From positions 62,001-126,000 of the forward strand of contig JAEWUM010000015.1 of assembly GCA_023459355.1 (NCBI GenBank): a stretch of 64,000 bases of DNA, in the 5' to 3' direction. Position numbers and translations under genes: made by a program. The DNA comes from Bacteroidota bacterium (GTDB lineage: Bacteria; Bacteroidota; Bacteroidia; Bacteroidales; Paludibacteraceae). The notes below the pieces were generated by a model, which was not told the origin of the DNA, ran no database searches, and worked only from the letters and a program-made list of their open reading frames with translations. Within the stretch, counting starts at the first letter, position 1; each line of letters begins with the position of its first letter. Of this stretch, positions 18,162 through 27,775 are shown one piece after another.

Positions 18162-19178
18162 TTATGGTCTTGTTAAAATCTCGACAGCTCGTTCAATCAA
18201 CGTATCCCTACCCTTTGCCACATCAACCGAGTCCAAATCGATTTTGATATCCGGATCTATTCCAAACTCAATGTGCTGCATGCTTCCGTCATACATTGGA
18301 CTGGCAGAAAAACGAACCATCCAGCCATTCGGTAATTCGTTGGAAAGTGGCATCCCCCCGCCCCCGCCTGATTTATCTCCTATAATGATTGCTTTTGGCG
18401 CATCTTTCATTCTGCTTACAAATAAATTGGTCGCACTGTATGATGCCCTGTTTGCCAATACCACAACCGGTCTGGTCCATTGAATCGTTTTGTGTGCCGT
18501 GATTTTCATCGGCACAGGTTCCGAGAAATCATTGTGACCCGGACCATTTTTATGCTGTAAATACATGTTCACCGTATCCCGCTCAAAAAAATAGGATGCT
18601 AATCGCCCCGACAAATCAGCAGAACCGCCCCCATTGTTTCTGACATCAATAATTAACCCGTTCTCGCAAGGTATAAATTGCTGAAAGATATAGCGTATGT
18701 TAGTATCAGAGAATCCGCTCCCAAAACTTTCATAGTATATGTAACCAACTTTACCATCAGCTATACTTTTGTATCTTAACCCGTTAACACTCCTGTAATC
18801 ATGGCCCAGGTAGTTTTCGTTAAAAATCAGAGATTCATTAAAATTGGCCGGGTAGTCTGTAAACCAATTCCAGTAACGACTCCTGTCAAAGGATGAATAT
18901 AGATTAACGTGTCCGTCTTTCAACTCAGCCAGCATTTCAGCCATCGCATCGAAAAAAGTAATCTCATCAAGCGTATCGTTCGCCAATCTGGTTTCATAAA
19001 CTGTACGAACAGAATCCCAGTTGATTTTCTTTAGATCAAGATAACAATAGCGGGTATCCACAATATTCCACAAGGTTTCAAAATTACTCCTATAGGTATT
19101 GGGTGGGATATTCAGGTCATCCATGCAGGAACTCATTCCCATCAATAATACAACTGGTAATAAATATTTTGTTTTCAT
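18162..19178 (-). CDS. S41-family (tail-specific) peptidase, lipoprotein
   Basis: A 338-residue lipoprotein (lipobox GMSSC, Cys18). An N-terminal helical region with ETLWNIVDTRYCYLDL, common in Bacteroidota S41 proteins, precedes the protease core. GLIIDVRNNGGGSADL is the family ENG/RxNGGG block, NRASYSATN (243-251) holds the expected nucleophile Ser246, and IIIGDKSGGGG holds the expected general base Lys269. No PDZ domain is obvious between them. It would act in the periplasm or at the outer membrane on an unknown substrate. It lies 17 bases downstream of an exported protein gene and ends at a palindromic terminator. Confidence 0.88.
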   Translation of the reverse strand: MKTKYLLPVVLLMGMSSCMDDLNIPPNTYRSNFETLWNIVDTRYCYLDLKKINWDSVRTVYETRLANDTLDEITFFDAMAEMLAELKDGHVNLYSSFDRSRYWNWFTDYPANFNESLIFNENYLGHDYRSVNGLRYKSIADGKVGYIYYESFGSGFSDTNIRYIFQQFIPCENGLIIDVRNNGGGSADLSGRLASYFFERDTVNMYLQHKNGPGHNDFSEPVPMKITAHKTIQWTRPVVVLANRASYSATNLFVSRMKDAPKAIIIGDKSGGGGGMPLSNELPNGWMVRFSASPMYDGSMQHIEFGIDPDIKIDLDSVDVAKGRDTLIERAVEILTRP

Positions 19179-19195
19179 AGGTTTAATTCCTGAAG

Positions 19196-20044
19196 TTAAT
19201 TTCCCGGACTGATATAATGTTCCGGCATTTTTACTTTTCTGCCGGCAAAGCGAACGATATCGTAATTGATTCCGACAAAAATTGAAAACTCATTAAAACT
19301 ATAGGGCTGATCTGCTGCCTGATACTTTAACTGATGCATACGGGCACCGAATGACCAGGTTGATTTTTTAAAAGGAACATCAATTGATATCTGCTCCTTT
19401 AGCCCTTGTCTGTTATGAAAAGAAGAGAAATGAATCGCCTGACTATAATCACCTGAGGAATACATTTCATAATAACTTAATCCGGGATATGGAACAAACA
19501 TACATCCTATAAGCGGAAATTCAAGGTTTGCTTTCAGTTTGAGCATTCTTTTTCGGGTTGCAATGTTATACCTAACCCTAAGCATCGCATTCAGATTCGT
19601 GGCTAAATCAATGTTAACAGGGTTGTTCACATTCCTTGAATTCATCTTATACGCGAAATCAATATCCACATTACCTCCGGCATAAAGAATCAGGTTATTT
19701 AAATCACGATATTCGTATAATGCTCCCAAGGCTGCGTTCCCACCCACATAAGTTATACCTGCCGTTGACTGAGGATTTTTTACTGCTGCGGCTAATCCGG
19801 TGATTCTACTATACGAAGTAAACTTTGGATCTGCCGGGTTAAAATATTTGGAATCTGTGTATTCAAATCTCAGTCCTAAACCTGTATAATTGAGAATTGA
19901 AAGATAAGGATCTACAAGTTCAACAAAAGAAACTCCTGTATGATGGGTTACATTTGTTAAAGCAACGGGCTGTTGCTCATCTGTTTGAGCTCTTGTGCTT
20001 ATAATTATGCACATATAAATAAACAGAACAATTCCTTTTTTCAT
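19196..20044 (-). CDS. Exported protein, possible outer membrane beta-barrel (DUF3316-like)
   Basis: A 282-residue protein with a clear signal peptide (cleavage after STRAQ, about residue 19). The mature part alternates polar and hydrophobic residues in strands such as LNNLILYAGGNVDIDFAYKM and NEFSIFVGINYDIVRFAG, as outer-membrane barrels do. It resembles the DUF3316 group from memory; that match is unverified. It lies 6 bases after the symporter gene and 17 before the S41 protease, so the three may be one transcript. Function unknown. Confidence 0.6.
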   Translation of the reverse strand: MKKGIVLFIYMCIIISTRAQTDEQQPVALTNVTHHTGVSFVELVDPYLSILNYTGLGLRFEYTDSKYFNPADPKFTSYSRITGLAAAVKNPQSTAGITYVGGNAALGALYEYRDLNNLILYAGGNVDIDFAYKMNSRNVNNPVNIDLATNLNAMLRVRYNIATRKRMLKLKANLEFPLIGCMFVPYPGLSYYEMYSSGDYSQAIHFSSFHNRQGLKEQISIDVPFKKSTWSFGARMHQLKYQAADQPYSFNEFSIFVGINYDIVRFAGRKVKMPEHYISPGN

Positions 20045-20050
20045 ATTCTT

Positions 20051-21418
20051 TCAGGTTAACCCAAGCCACTTACCGAGACCCAGTTGGTTTAACAATACAA
20101 GCGAAATGCAAATAGGAGTTATGTATTTTATCAGAAAAATGTAAGCATTAAAATACCGGGTTGGAAACCTGCCATGTGTACTCAGTTCTTCTTTTATTTT
20201 TTTCTTACTCAAGAACCATCCAGTAAAAACTGAAATCAGCAATCCGCCAAGTGGCATAAAAATCTTTGATGTTATATTGTCGAACAAATCAAAGAAACCC
20301 ATATTGAATATCTTCACCTCTTTCCAAGCTCCAAATGAAAGAGATGCCAGTACCCCGAAAAAAATGATAATGACTGACACCCAGATCGTCGCGGTCAACC
20401 GTTTAAGTTTCATTTCTTCAACCAGATACGCCACAATTACTTCCATAAGCGAAATAGCGGATGTTAGTGCCGCCACACACAACAGGATAAAAAACAGAAT
20501 CGACCAGAAATAACCACCGGGCATATTGGCGAACACATTGGGCAGGGTGATAAAAACAAGTTCCGGACCGTAACCGGGGTTAATCCCTAAAGAAAACACA
20601 GCCGGGAATATAGCAACCGCAGCCAAAACTGCTATTAGCGTATCCATCATCGTAACTTCAACTACCGTATGAGAAAGATGATTCTTTTTGCTGATGTACG
20701 AACCATAAGTTATCATGCAACCCATCCCGAGACTCAGGGAAAAAAATGCTTGTCCCATCGCGCTTAACACGACACCCGATGTAATCTTACTGAAATCAGG
20801 CTGAAAAAGGAACCTGAGACCGTCAGTTCCACCAGGTAAAGTAACAGCGCGAATTCCGAGGGCAATAATGATAACTACAAGTAAAGGCATCAAAAATTTG
20901 GTGCTTTTTTCAATTCCGTCTTTCACTCCCAGCATGATAATTCCTGCCGAAATGACCATAAACAAAACTAACCAAATAATGGGACGCCAGGTATCAGTAC
21001 TGAAATTGACAAATACTTGTGTCAAAGTGGCTGTATCTTTGTTTACAAATTGATCTGAAACTGCCTGAAAAATATATTCCATCGTCCATCCTGCAACAAC
21101 AGAATAGAATCCCATGATCAGAAAAGATGTAAGTACTCCCATTACCCCTATCATCCACCATTTTCCTTTGGGTGCAAGTTTCTTGAATGAGCCTACTGTA
21201 TCACTTTGTCCCATACGACCGATTACAAATTCTGAAAGCATCACCGGCATGCCAAGTATTACCACGAAAACCAGGTAAATAATTAAAAATGCAGCTCCGC
21301 CATACTGGCCAAGCTCATATGGAAACCGCCATATATTTCCAAGCCCGACAGCAGAACCTGCCGCCGCAGCAACAACTGCCAGTTTGCTGCTGAAATTTAT
21401 TCTCTGTTCTTTTGACAT
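20051..21418 (-). CDS. Sodium-dependent transporter, neurotransmitter:sodium symporter (NSS/LeuT) family
   Basis: A 455-residue inner membrane protein with about 11-12 transmembrane helices. TM1 carries the unwound sodium- and substrate-site signature AAAGSAVGLGNIWRFPYELG. Other family landmarks are PVMLSEFVIGRMG, the TM6 stretch AMGQAFFSLSLGMGCMITYGSY and the C-terminal FFDLFDNI. Bacterial members take up amino acids such as tryptophan, tyrosine or branched-chain acids with sodium; the substrate here is not known. A -7-like element lies at 21488-21495. Confidence 0.93.
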   Translation of the reverse strand: MSKEQRINFSSKLAVVAAAAGSAVGLGNIWRFPYELGQYGGAAFLIIYLVFVVILGMPVMLSEFVIGRMGQSDTVGSFKKLAPKGKWWMIGVMGVLTSFLIMGFYSVVAGWTMEYIFQAVSDQFVNKDTATLTQVFVNFSTDTWRPIIWLVLFMVISAGIIMLGVKDGIEKSTKFLMPLLVVIIIALGIRAVTLPGGTDGLRFLFQPDFSKITSGVVLSAMGQAFFSLSLGMGCMITYGSYISKKNHLSHTVVEVTMMDTLIAVLAAVAIFPAVFSLGINPGYGPELVFITLPNVFANMPGGYFWSILFFILLCVAALTSAISLMEVIVAYLVEEMKLKRLTATIWVSVIIIFFGVLASLSFGAWKEVKIFNMGFFDLFDNITSKIFMPLGGLLISVFTGWFLSKKKIKEELSTHGRFPTRYFNAYIFLIKYITPICISLVLLNQLGLGKWLGLT

Positions 21419-21487
21419 TTCTTAATCATATTAGTCCCATAAAAGGGCGTTTTAAACATCTTGCATTTATTCATCCTGATACGTCGA

Positions 21488-21495
21488 CAAAAATA
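21488..21495 (-). promoter_or_regulatory. Putative -7 element (TATTTTTG) of the NSS transporter
   Basis: Reads TATTTTTG on the minus strand, 69 bases before the transporter ATG. No matching -33 box. Tentative. Confidence 0.35.
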
Positions 21496-21571
21496 ACATT
21501 TTTTTATCATTGCTAACGATATGCATGTCATGAATTCCATCACATTAACGATAATTTCTCATGAAAATAAT

Positions 21572-21579
21572 TATCTTTG
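21572..21579 (+). promoter_or_regulatory. Putative -7 element (TATCTTTG) of rdgB-porZ
   Basis: TATCTTTG, the commonest form of the Bacteroidota -7 box, lies 24 bases before the rdgB ATG, giving a leader of roughly 20 bases. The -33 position is degenerate. Confidence 0.5.
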
Positions 21580-21603
21580 CAGCTTGTTGATTTACATTAA
21601 GAT

Positions 21604-22185
21604 ATGAGAAAATTAGTTTTTGCTACAAATAATAAACATAAACTGGAAGAGGTAAGAGATGTTTCACTTGGTTTAACCGAAATATTAAGCCTTAAAGAAA
21701 TCAATTGCTTTGATGAAATACCGGAAACAGCTGACACGTTGGAAGGAAATGCCCTGCTGAAGGCACGCCATATTTATGACAAATACGGATATGATTGTTT
21801 TGCCGACGATACAGGTCTGGAAGTGGAAGCCCTTGATGGACGTCCCGGCGTATATTCAGCCCGGTATGCAGGAGAAGAGCAGGATGCGGTAAAAAACATG
21901 CAAAAGCTTTTGTCGGAGTTAGAGGGTAAAGAAAACCGGAGGGCTCGATTCAGAACCGTAGTAGCGTTAATAGAAAATGGAAAAATAAATTATTTCGAAG
22001 GAATTATTAAAGGACATATTACCACATCTCCGGCCGGAAATGCGGGTTTCGGCTATGACCCCGTTTTTATTCCGGAAGGATTTTCACAAACTTTTGCAGA
22101 ACTTGGCAGTGAATTGAAAAATAAAATCAGTCACAGAGCGTTAGCTATAAATGAACTAAAAAATTATTTGAATCAATCCATATGA
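21604..22185 (+). CDS. rdgB: XTP/dITP diphosphatase (RdgB/HAM1 family)
   Basis: A 193-residue cytoplasmic enzyme that hydrolyses non-canonical purine nucleoside triphosphates (XTP, dITP, ITP) to monophosphates, keeping them out of DNA and RNA. Signatures: N-terminal FATNNKHKLEEVRD, the catalytic stretch DCFADDTGLEVEALDGRPGVYSAR in two parts around residues 60-83, and GNAGFGYDPVFIPEG near residue 147. Length is normal. The stop overlaps the porZ start (ATGA), so the two are translationally coupled. Confidence 0.96.
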   Translation: MRKLVFATNNKHKLEEVRDVSLGLTEILSLKEINCFDEIPETADTLEGNALLKARHIYDKYGYDCFADDTGLEVEALDGRPGVYSARYAGEEQDAVKNMQKLLSELEGKENRRARFRTVVALIENGKINYFEGIIKGHITTSPAGNAGFGYDPVFIPEGFSQTFAELGSELKNKISHRALAINELKNYLNQSI

Positions 22186-24536
22186 TGAAAAGAGGATTAT
22201 TTACCACGATAATCAGTTTGCTTGTCGTTGTTGTCTCAGGTCAAACAAATCAACCTGTCGCCATGGGAAAATGGAGAACTCACCTGGCTTATAATAACGT
22301 CACCCAGATTACACAGTCAGCAAACAATATATTTGCCATAAGCGATGGAGCCTTATTCTCTGTAAATAAGGAAAATACCGACGACATGCAATATTTCAGC
22401 AAGATGAGTGGATTAAGCGATGCCAACATAGTAAGAATTGAATACGATAAAGTAAATAATCAACTGCTGATTGTTTATAATAACGGAAATATTGACATCA
22501 TGCATTCAACCGGCGTTAACAATATCCCTGACTTGCGTAACAAGCAAATGAGTACAAGTAAGGGGGTTAATGAAGTTTTCTTTACCGGAAATTTTGCCTA
22601 TCTTTCATGTGATTTTGGAATTATGTTAGTCAATATGGCCAAAAAGGAAATTACCGATACCTATATCATCGGCCCTAATTCGACGGAAGTCAAAATACTA
22701 TCCACCACCATACACAACAATAAAATTTACGCCGCATCAGCTACTACAATTTACAATGCCGACGCAGATAATCGCAACCTGGTTAACTTTGAATATTGGA
22801 AAACAACCACAGGTTTACCTATCGGGAGCGGAAACTATCAGAAGGTATTTACCTTTGCCGGGAGACTATTGATACTTAAGGCTGGAAAACTCTACAAACA
22901 GGAAGACGACAATAGCTGGAGTCAACTGCTTAGCTCGGTCAGCAATATTACAAGTATCAATGTGTCCAACAATAAAATTATAGCCAGCAATGGTTCCAAC
23001 AGCATCTATTTCCTCAATCAGTCCTTCGAAATGAGTATGGAAAACCTGCTTGGTTCAAGTGATATCGAATATGATGCTGCAAATGATGTATACTGGGTGG
23101 CGGCAGGCTCCCTTGGCGTTGTTTCATTCAAGCTTCAGAGTGGAGCAGAGCCAATAATCAGCTATTATAAACCTCAGGGCCCCGCAGTTAATATTCCCTG
23201 GAGTATGACTTTCGCAGGAGAAAAGTTGTTTATGGTGAATGGGGGAAGGTGGGCTTCCGAATATGGAAGAATAGGACAAATCATGATTTACAAAGATGGC
23301 TACTGGAATAATATCAGTGCCGCTCCAATCGAATCAGTTACAGGATATAGCGCTCTAGATTATGTAAACGTAGCAGTTCATCCGGATGATGACAAACACT
23401 TCTTCGTTACCTCATACGGTACAGGATTGTACGAATACAAAAATAACGAGTACTCTGCCTGGTATAATCATAAAACACCAAACAGCACACTCGAAACGGG
23501 AGGAACAGGAGGAAGGGAGTATAAGGTAATCCGACTGGATGGCGCTGTCTTTGATAGTCAAAAAAATCTGTTTCTGGCTAATATGGCAACGTCGTCTCCA
23601 ATTAAAATCTTATTAAATACCGGAGCATGGTATCAATTAGATTTCTCCTCGCTTCCAATGCTTTTCACATTGGGAAAGATAATTATTTCCAATCAAAATC
23701 AAAATCAGAAATGGGTACCTTCAATAAGATATGTACCAGGAATTCTTATTTGGGACGATAATGGAACCTTGTTGGACCAAAATGATGACAAAAAAACATT
23801 CATTTCGAAATTTATTGATGTGGATAATGTGGGCAGCTATATTTCACCAAGCTACATTTATTGCCTTGAGCAGGACAAAAACGGTGTAATGTGGGCAGGC
23901 ACTGATCTGGGGCCCCTTTTGTTTTACAACCCATCTAAAGCTTTTGATCAGGGTTATACATGCTCCAGGGTGAAAATCCCCAGAAACGACGGAACAGGGC
24001 TTGCCGACTATTTATTACAAAATGAAAAAATAAAAGCAATTGCTATTGACGGAGCCAACAGAAAATGGTTAGGAACTGAATCCTCCGGACTATATTTGAT
24101 GTCAGAAAACGGTCAGGAAACAATCAATCATTTTACAACAACAAACAGCCCTTTACTCTCAAATGATATAATCTCCCTGGCAATAAACCCGGTTTCCGGA
24201 GAACTGTTTATTGGAACAAGCAACGGACTAATTTCCTTTCAAAGCGATGCTGCAGAAGCAAATAAGGTCTTTACAGATGTGTATGCCTACCCAAATCCGG
24301 TAAAAGAAAATTATAATGGAATTATTACAATTACAGGACTGGTAACAAACACACAGGTAAAAATTACAGATCTAAACGGAAACCTCATGTACCAAACAGT
24401 TTCAAACGGTAGCATTGCTACCTGGGACGGGAAGGACAGTCATGGAAGAAAAGTAAGCACCGGTATTTATCTTGCAATTTGCGCCAATGAAGACGGAACT
24501 CAGAGTACTATTACAAAAATCATGGTAATCAATTAA
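22182..24536 (+). CDS. porZ: PorZ-like type IX secretion system protein with C-terminal sorting domain
   Basis: A 784-residue exported protein, close to the length of P. gingivalis PorZ (about 776). A signal peptide ends near VVVVSGQ. The N-terminal region matches the PorZ propeller (GKWRTHLAYNNVTQI, NIFAISDGALFSVNKEN), followed by more propeller blades with two-component-propeller motifs (GVMWAGTDLGPLLFYN, RKWLGTESSGLYLMSENG, ELFIGTSNGLISF). The last 85 residues form a type IX sorting domain (YAYPNPVKENYNG ... GIYLAICANEDG ... KIMVIN). In P. gingivalis, PorZ sits on the surface with the attachment complex and delivers A-LPS to PorU, which anchors secreted proteins. It is coupled to rdgB and followed by a glycan-modification cassette. 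Confidence 0.85.
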   Translation: MMKRGLFTTIISLLVVVVSGQTNQPVAMGKWRTHLAYNNVTQITQSANNIFAISDGALFSVNKENTDDMQYFSKMSGLSDANIVRIEYDKVNNQLLIVYNNGNIDIMHSTGVNNIPDLRNKQMSTSKGVNEVFFTGNFAYLSCDFGIMLVNMAKKEITDTYIIGPNSTEVKILSTTIHNNKIYAASATTIYNADADNRNLVNFEYWKTTTGLPIGSGNYQKVFTFAGRLLILKAGKLYKQEDDNSWSQLLSSVSNITSINVSNNKIIASNGSNSIYFLNQSFEMSMENLLGSSDIEYDAANDVYWVAAGSLGVVSFKLQSGAEPIISYYKPQGPAVNIPWSMTFAGEKLFMVNGGRWASEYGRIGQIMIYKDGYWNNISAAPIESVTGYSALDYVNVAVHPDDDKHFFVTSYGTGLYEYKNNEYSAWYNHKTPNSTLETGGTGGREYKVIRLDGAVFDSQKNLFLANMATSSPIKILLNTGAWYQLDFSSLPMLFTLGKIIISNQNQNQKWVPSIRYVPGILIWDDNGTLLDQNDDKKTFISKFIDVDNVGSYISPSYIYCLEQDKNGVMWAGTDLGPLLFYNPSKAFDQGYTCSRVKIPRNDGTGLADYLLQNEKIKAIAIDGANRKWLGTESSGLYLMSENGQETINHFTTTNSPLLSNDIISLAINPVSGELFIGTSNGLISFQSDAAEANKVFTDVYAYPNPVKENYNGIITITGLVTNTQVKITDLNGNLMYQTVSNGSIATWDGKDSHGRKVSTGIYLAICANEDGTQSTITKIMVIN

Positions 24537-24577
24537 CTTTATTTGATTCCTCTCTGTGATATAAAATTTTTCACTCA

Positions 24578-25312
24578 ATGATTAAGTTGTTTGCAAATTT
24601 TCCAAAAACAAGAATCGATCTGCCCGATAGTTACAAAGAAATTTATAATAAACACTATAAGGTTAATAGAGAGGGAAAAACATTGGCGACATCATTGTCT
24701 ATGTTCATGGAATCGTGGATGCACCAGAAAACAGCGAAAGATGTTCATCAGATCAAAAATAAAACCACCCTTGAAATTGGTGCCGGCACGCTCAACCATC
24801 TTAAATATGAGACTTCAATCCTATATGATATTGTAGAACCTTTTCAAAAACTTTACGAGCAATCACCGTATATCAAGCAAATTAACAATATATATCAGGA
24901 TATCAGCCATATAGAAGAAACAAGAAAATACGACAGAATAATATCAATCGCAACATTCGAGCATATACTTAATCTTCCTGAAGTCATTTATAAAACCTGT
25001 AAATTGTTGGATAAAAATGGCACTTTGAGAGTTGCCATACCTAACGAAGGGACATTTATATGGAAGTTGGGATGGAAACTTACAACAGGTATCGAATATA
25101 AATTAAAATACGGGTTGGACTATAGCTTGCTGATGAGACACGAGCATGTCAATACTGCAAATGAGATTGAAGATACATTAAAATTCTTTTATAAGGATGT
25201 AAAAATCTCTTATTCGGCGATTTTCAAACCTTTGTCGTTTTATTGTTTTTTTACCTGTTCTTCTCCTGATGCACAAAATTTACAACAATACAAAGCAGCA
25301 TTCCCGGATTAA
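24578..25312 (+). CDS. SAM-dependent methyltransferase (class I)
   Basis: A 244-residue soluble methyltransferase. The SAM-binding motif I is TLEIGAGTLNHL (about 67-78), followed by an acidic residue after strand 2 (YDIVEP) and the post-motif SIATFEHILNLPEVI typical of Methyltransf_11/23. It lies 41 bases after porZ and 66 before a membrane glycosyltransferase, all on the same strand, and shares their AT-rich composition. The C-terminal FKPLSFYCFFTCSS is unusual. A role in methylating a surface sugar or lipid-linked glycan is inferred from neighbours only. Confidence 0.75.
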   Translation: MIKLFANFPKTRIDLPDSYKEIYNKHYKVNREGKTLATSLSMFMESWMHQKTAKDVHQIKNKTTLEIGAGTLNHLKYETSILYDIVEPFQKLYEQSPYIKQINNIYQDISHIEETRKYDRIISIATFEHILNLPEVIYKTCKLLDKNGTLRVAIPNEGTFIWKLGWKLTTGIEYKLKYGLDYSLLMRHEHVNTANEIEDTLKFFYKDVKISYSAIFKPLSFYCFFTCSSPDAQNLQQYKAAFPD

Positions 25313-25378
25313 TCATTCCCGGTTTATTTGATAAAACAATAATAGCCAAATTCAATCATTTCAAAAGAAATATAAAAT

Positions 25379-26311
25379 ATGAAACTATCAGTAATTGTTT
25401 CCATATTCAATGAAGAACATGTTATTCGTTTGTTCTATGATGAATTGATGTTATATGTTCCTCGCGAATACGAATATGAGATCGTTTTTGTAAATGATGG
25501 GAGTACCGATGATTCACAAAAGATTATTTCTGAAATCATATCTGAAAATAAACATGTTAAATCAATTCTGTTTTCAAGAAATTTTGGCCATGAAGCCGCG
25601 ATGCTGGCAGGCATAGATCACGCGACCGGAGACATCTTAATCTGTATGGATAGCGACTTACAGCATCCTCCGGCTCTTATTCCTGAGATGATTAATCGTT
25701 TCAAACAGGGAAATGTCGATGTCATAAACATGGTAAGGAAAAAAAACACAAGTATTTTTTCAGCATTTTTCTATAAACTAATCAAAATAATCTCTCCCTT
25801 TAATATTGAGGCTGATGCCTCTGACTTTTTTCTTATTTCAAAGAAAATTGCTAAAATACTAAAAAACAACTATCGGGAAAGAGTCCGCTTCCTGAGAGGT
25901 TTTATTCAAATGTTAGGTTTTAACAAAACAACAATGCTGTTTGATGTTGGTAAAAGAGCAGAAGGTGAAAGTAAATACTCATTTTTAAAGTTATTAACGC
26001 TCTCATTTACTGCCATATCTACCCTGTCGAAACTTCCACTTAAACTCGGAATCTATCTCGGATTTTTATCAGGTGTCTTTGGAATTGTACTATCTATATA
26101 CAGTATCATTATGAAAATTATTCAACAACCAGTATCCGGATATACAACAATTATAGTATTCTTAAGCTTAATGTTTAGTATACAATTTTTTATTCTGGGT
26201 GTAATCGGTGAATATATTGGATTCCTTTTTGACGAACAGAAGAAAAGACCTATTTACATAATTGACGCTACAACAAACATGGGAGAAAATGATGAAGTAC
26301 TTATTGGCTAG
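25379..26311 (+). CDS. Glycosyltransferase family 2, polyprenyl-phosphate type (GtrB/DPM1/ArnC-like)
   Basis: A 310-residue membrane glycosyltransferase. The GT-A domain shows VNDGSTDDS (about 39-47), FSRNFGHEAAMLAGIDHA, and the metal-binding MDSDLQHPP. The RAEGESKYSFLKL motif near residue 200 precedes two C-terminal transmembrane helices (about 222-245 and 258-283). This is the layout of enzymes that transfer a sugar from a nucleotide donor to polyprenyl phosphate (GtrB, ArnC, dolichol-phosphate mannosyltransferase). The next gene overlaps its 3' end by 23 bases, so the two are coupled. Confidence 0.9.
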   Translation: MKLSVIVSIFNEEHVIRLFYDELMLYVPREYEYEIVFVNDGSTDDSQKIISEIISENKHVKSILFSRNFGHEAAMLAGIDHATGDILICMDSDLQHPPALIPEMINRFKQGNVDVINMVRKKNTSIFSAFFYKLIKIISPFNIEADASDFFLISKKIAKILKNNYRERVRFLRGFIQMLGFNKTTMLFDVGKRAEGESKYSFLKLLTLSFTAISTLSKLPLKLGIYLGFLSGVFGIVLSIYSIIMKIIQQPVSGYTTIIVFLSLMFSIQFFILGVIGEYIGFLFDEQKKRPIYIIDATTNMGENDEVLIG

Positions 26312-26615
26312 CATCAGCATATTATCAGCAGTATTAGCTCAAATACTAATTAAAAAAGCTACCTTTTTTCAATTTGCAGGAAAGAAATGGTTCCTTATTA
26401 TCCTGATTAGTCTTTTATTATATGCTATCACTTTTTTCACGCAAACTATGGTTGTCCGCATGTTTCCGATCAGTAAAATTCTTCCGGTCTCAGCAATTGC
26501 TGTTATGATCCTGATTTTTATCAGTGGAATTATCTTTTTTGGAGAATCGGTAAATTTAAAACAGATTATCGGGATTGTCTTCGGAATATTATCTATTATT
26601 TTGATCCTTAATTAA
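26289..26615 (+). CDS. Small four-helix membrane protein, SMR/EamA-like (possible lipid-linked sugar flippase)
   Basis: A 108-residue protein from ATG 26289 (ATG 26292 is equally possible), preceded by GGGAGA. It has four predicted transmembrane helices: YLLASISILSAVLAQILI, WFLIILISLLLYAITFF, ISKILPVSAIAVMILIFISG and IIGIVFGILSIILIL. Two features are typical of the SMR fold and of ArnE/ArnF-type flippase subunits: an early QILIKKA and a GE in helix 3 to 4 (FFGESVN). It lies between a polyprenyl-phosphate glycosyltransferase and a GT-C-like protein, so movement of the lipid-linked sugar across the inner membrane is the natural inference. It is not a GtrA homologue by eye. Confidence 0.7.
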   Translation: MMKYLLASISILSAVLAQILIKKATFFQFAGKKWFLIILISLLLYAITFFTQTMVVRMFPISKILPVSAIAVMILIFISGIIFFGESVNLKQIIGIVFGILSIILILN

Positions 26616-27775
26616 TGTCAGGAAATATACACAAGTCAGGCTTTATACAGTTATTTCTGTATGTGTTCGTAAATATTTTATTTATATTCAAATACATCCC
26701 CAGAACAGGAGTAAATCCGGTTATACCTGCTTTGGTTTATCTATTATTTATTGTTATTGCTTATCTGGGATTCAATAGGATTTTCACCTCCAAAAAAGAC
26801 AATTCATTTAAATTACCCTTATTTTTGGTATATGCTTTAACAATAACAATGATTATTGCAATCCTCATCAGGATTGACCCCTTATCAATACGTGTTGACA
26901 GATGGTCTGCTGTCACCTATTTTTTAGACAACTTATTTCATGGAGATTACCCTTATGCAGCACATACTCATGTTAGTAAAGATAACTTTCCGTCGCCCTT
27001 TCCTATGTGGTATGTTATAAATTTACCTTTTTATTTAGCTGGAGATGTAGGAATCGGATTAATTGCGTTTCTTAGTTTAGTTCTTTTTACGTATTATCTT
27101 TTTACAAAATCATTTAAAAAGACCTTCGTTTTTCTTGTTCTAATCATTTTATCTCCTGCATACTGGTGGGAAGTTGCCGTCAGGAGCGATTCCCTCAGCA
27201 ATGCTATACTGGTTTTATGCATAATTCTTCTTTTTTACATGAAGAAACTCTCTATCGGGAGAAATTTAATGATAACTGCCATTATATGTGGTATAATCGC
27301 TTCAACCCGATTATCTGCAATACTGCCCATTGCATTATTTATTTTCCCTTCTTTTCTGAAAATATCATTGCATAAAAAGATGGCTTTTGTCTCAATTGTT
27401 TTGGGATTCGTTCTTTTGACGTTTCTACCGTTTATTTTATGGGATACCGAGAACTGGATCTTTTTCAGTAGAAATCCCTTTATGTCTCAGTCAAGTATCG
27501 GTAGTCCTCTGCTTCTCCTGGTGATGATTATTTTGGGAATATTTATGGCGCTGAAGTGGCACAATATCAATCAGTTCCTTAACCTGGCATCTGTTTTTAT
27601 TTTCATTTTTATCCTCACTTCGCAACTGAATCTCATGTTCACTAGAGGAATCAATGAATCTGTTTTCACTGACAGTCTGTATGATATTTCATATTTTAGT
27701 CTGCTTTTACCTTATTGCATCGCTTATTTAGCAGACAGAATATCCAACTCTACCCCCTCTTTATCAGATTCATAA
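26615..27775 (+). CDS. Multi-pass membrane protein, probable GT-C-type glycosyltransferase
   Basis: A 386-residue protein with roughly 10-11 transmembrane helices. The first extracytoplasmic loop after helix 3 contains RVDRWSAVTYFLDNLFHGDYPY, with acidic residues where GT-C enzymes (GT39, GT87, PIG-M-like) keep their catalytic Asp. A further SPAYWWEVAVRSDSLSN is also typical of mannosyltransferase-like GT-C proteins. The ATG shares one base with the preceding stop (TAATG). Such enzymes take a sugar from a polyprenyl-phosphate donor on the outer face of the inner membrane. It ends convergently with folE, overlapping 26 bases. Acceptor and sugar are unknown. Confidence 0.65.
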   Translation: MSGNIHKSGFIQLFLYVFVNILFIFKYIPRTGVNPVIPALVYLLFIVIAYLGFNRIFTSKKDNSFKLPLFLVYALTITMIIAILIRIDPLSIRVDRWSAVTYFLDNLFHGDYPYAAHTHVSKDNFPSPFPMWYVINLPFYLAGDVGIGLIAFLSLVLFTYYLFTKSFKKTFVFLVLIILSPAYWWEVAVRSDSLSNAILVLCIILLFYMKKLSIGRNLMITAIICGIIASTRLSAILPIALFIFPSFLKISLHKKMAFVSIVLGFVLLTFLPFILWDTENWIFFSRNPFMSQSSIGSPLLLLVMIILGIFMALKWHNINQFLNLASVFIFIFILTSQLNLMFTRGINESVFTDSLYDISYFSLLLPYCIAYLADRISNSTPSLSDS

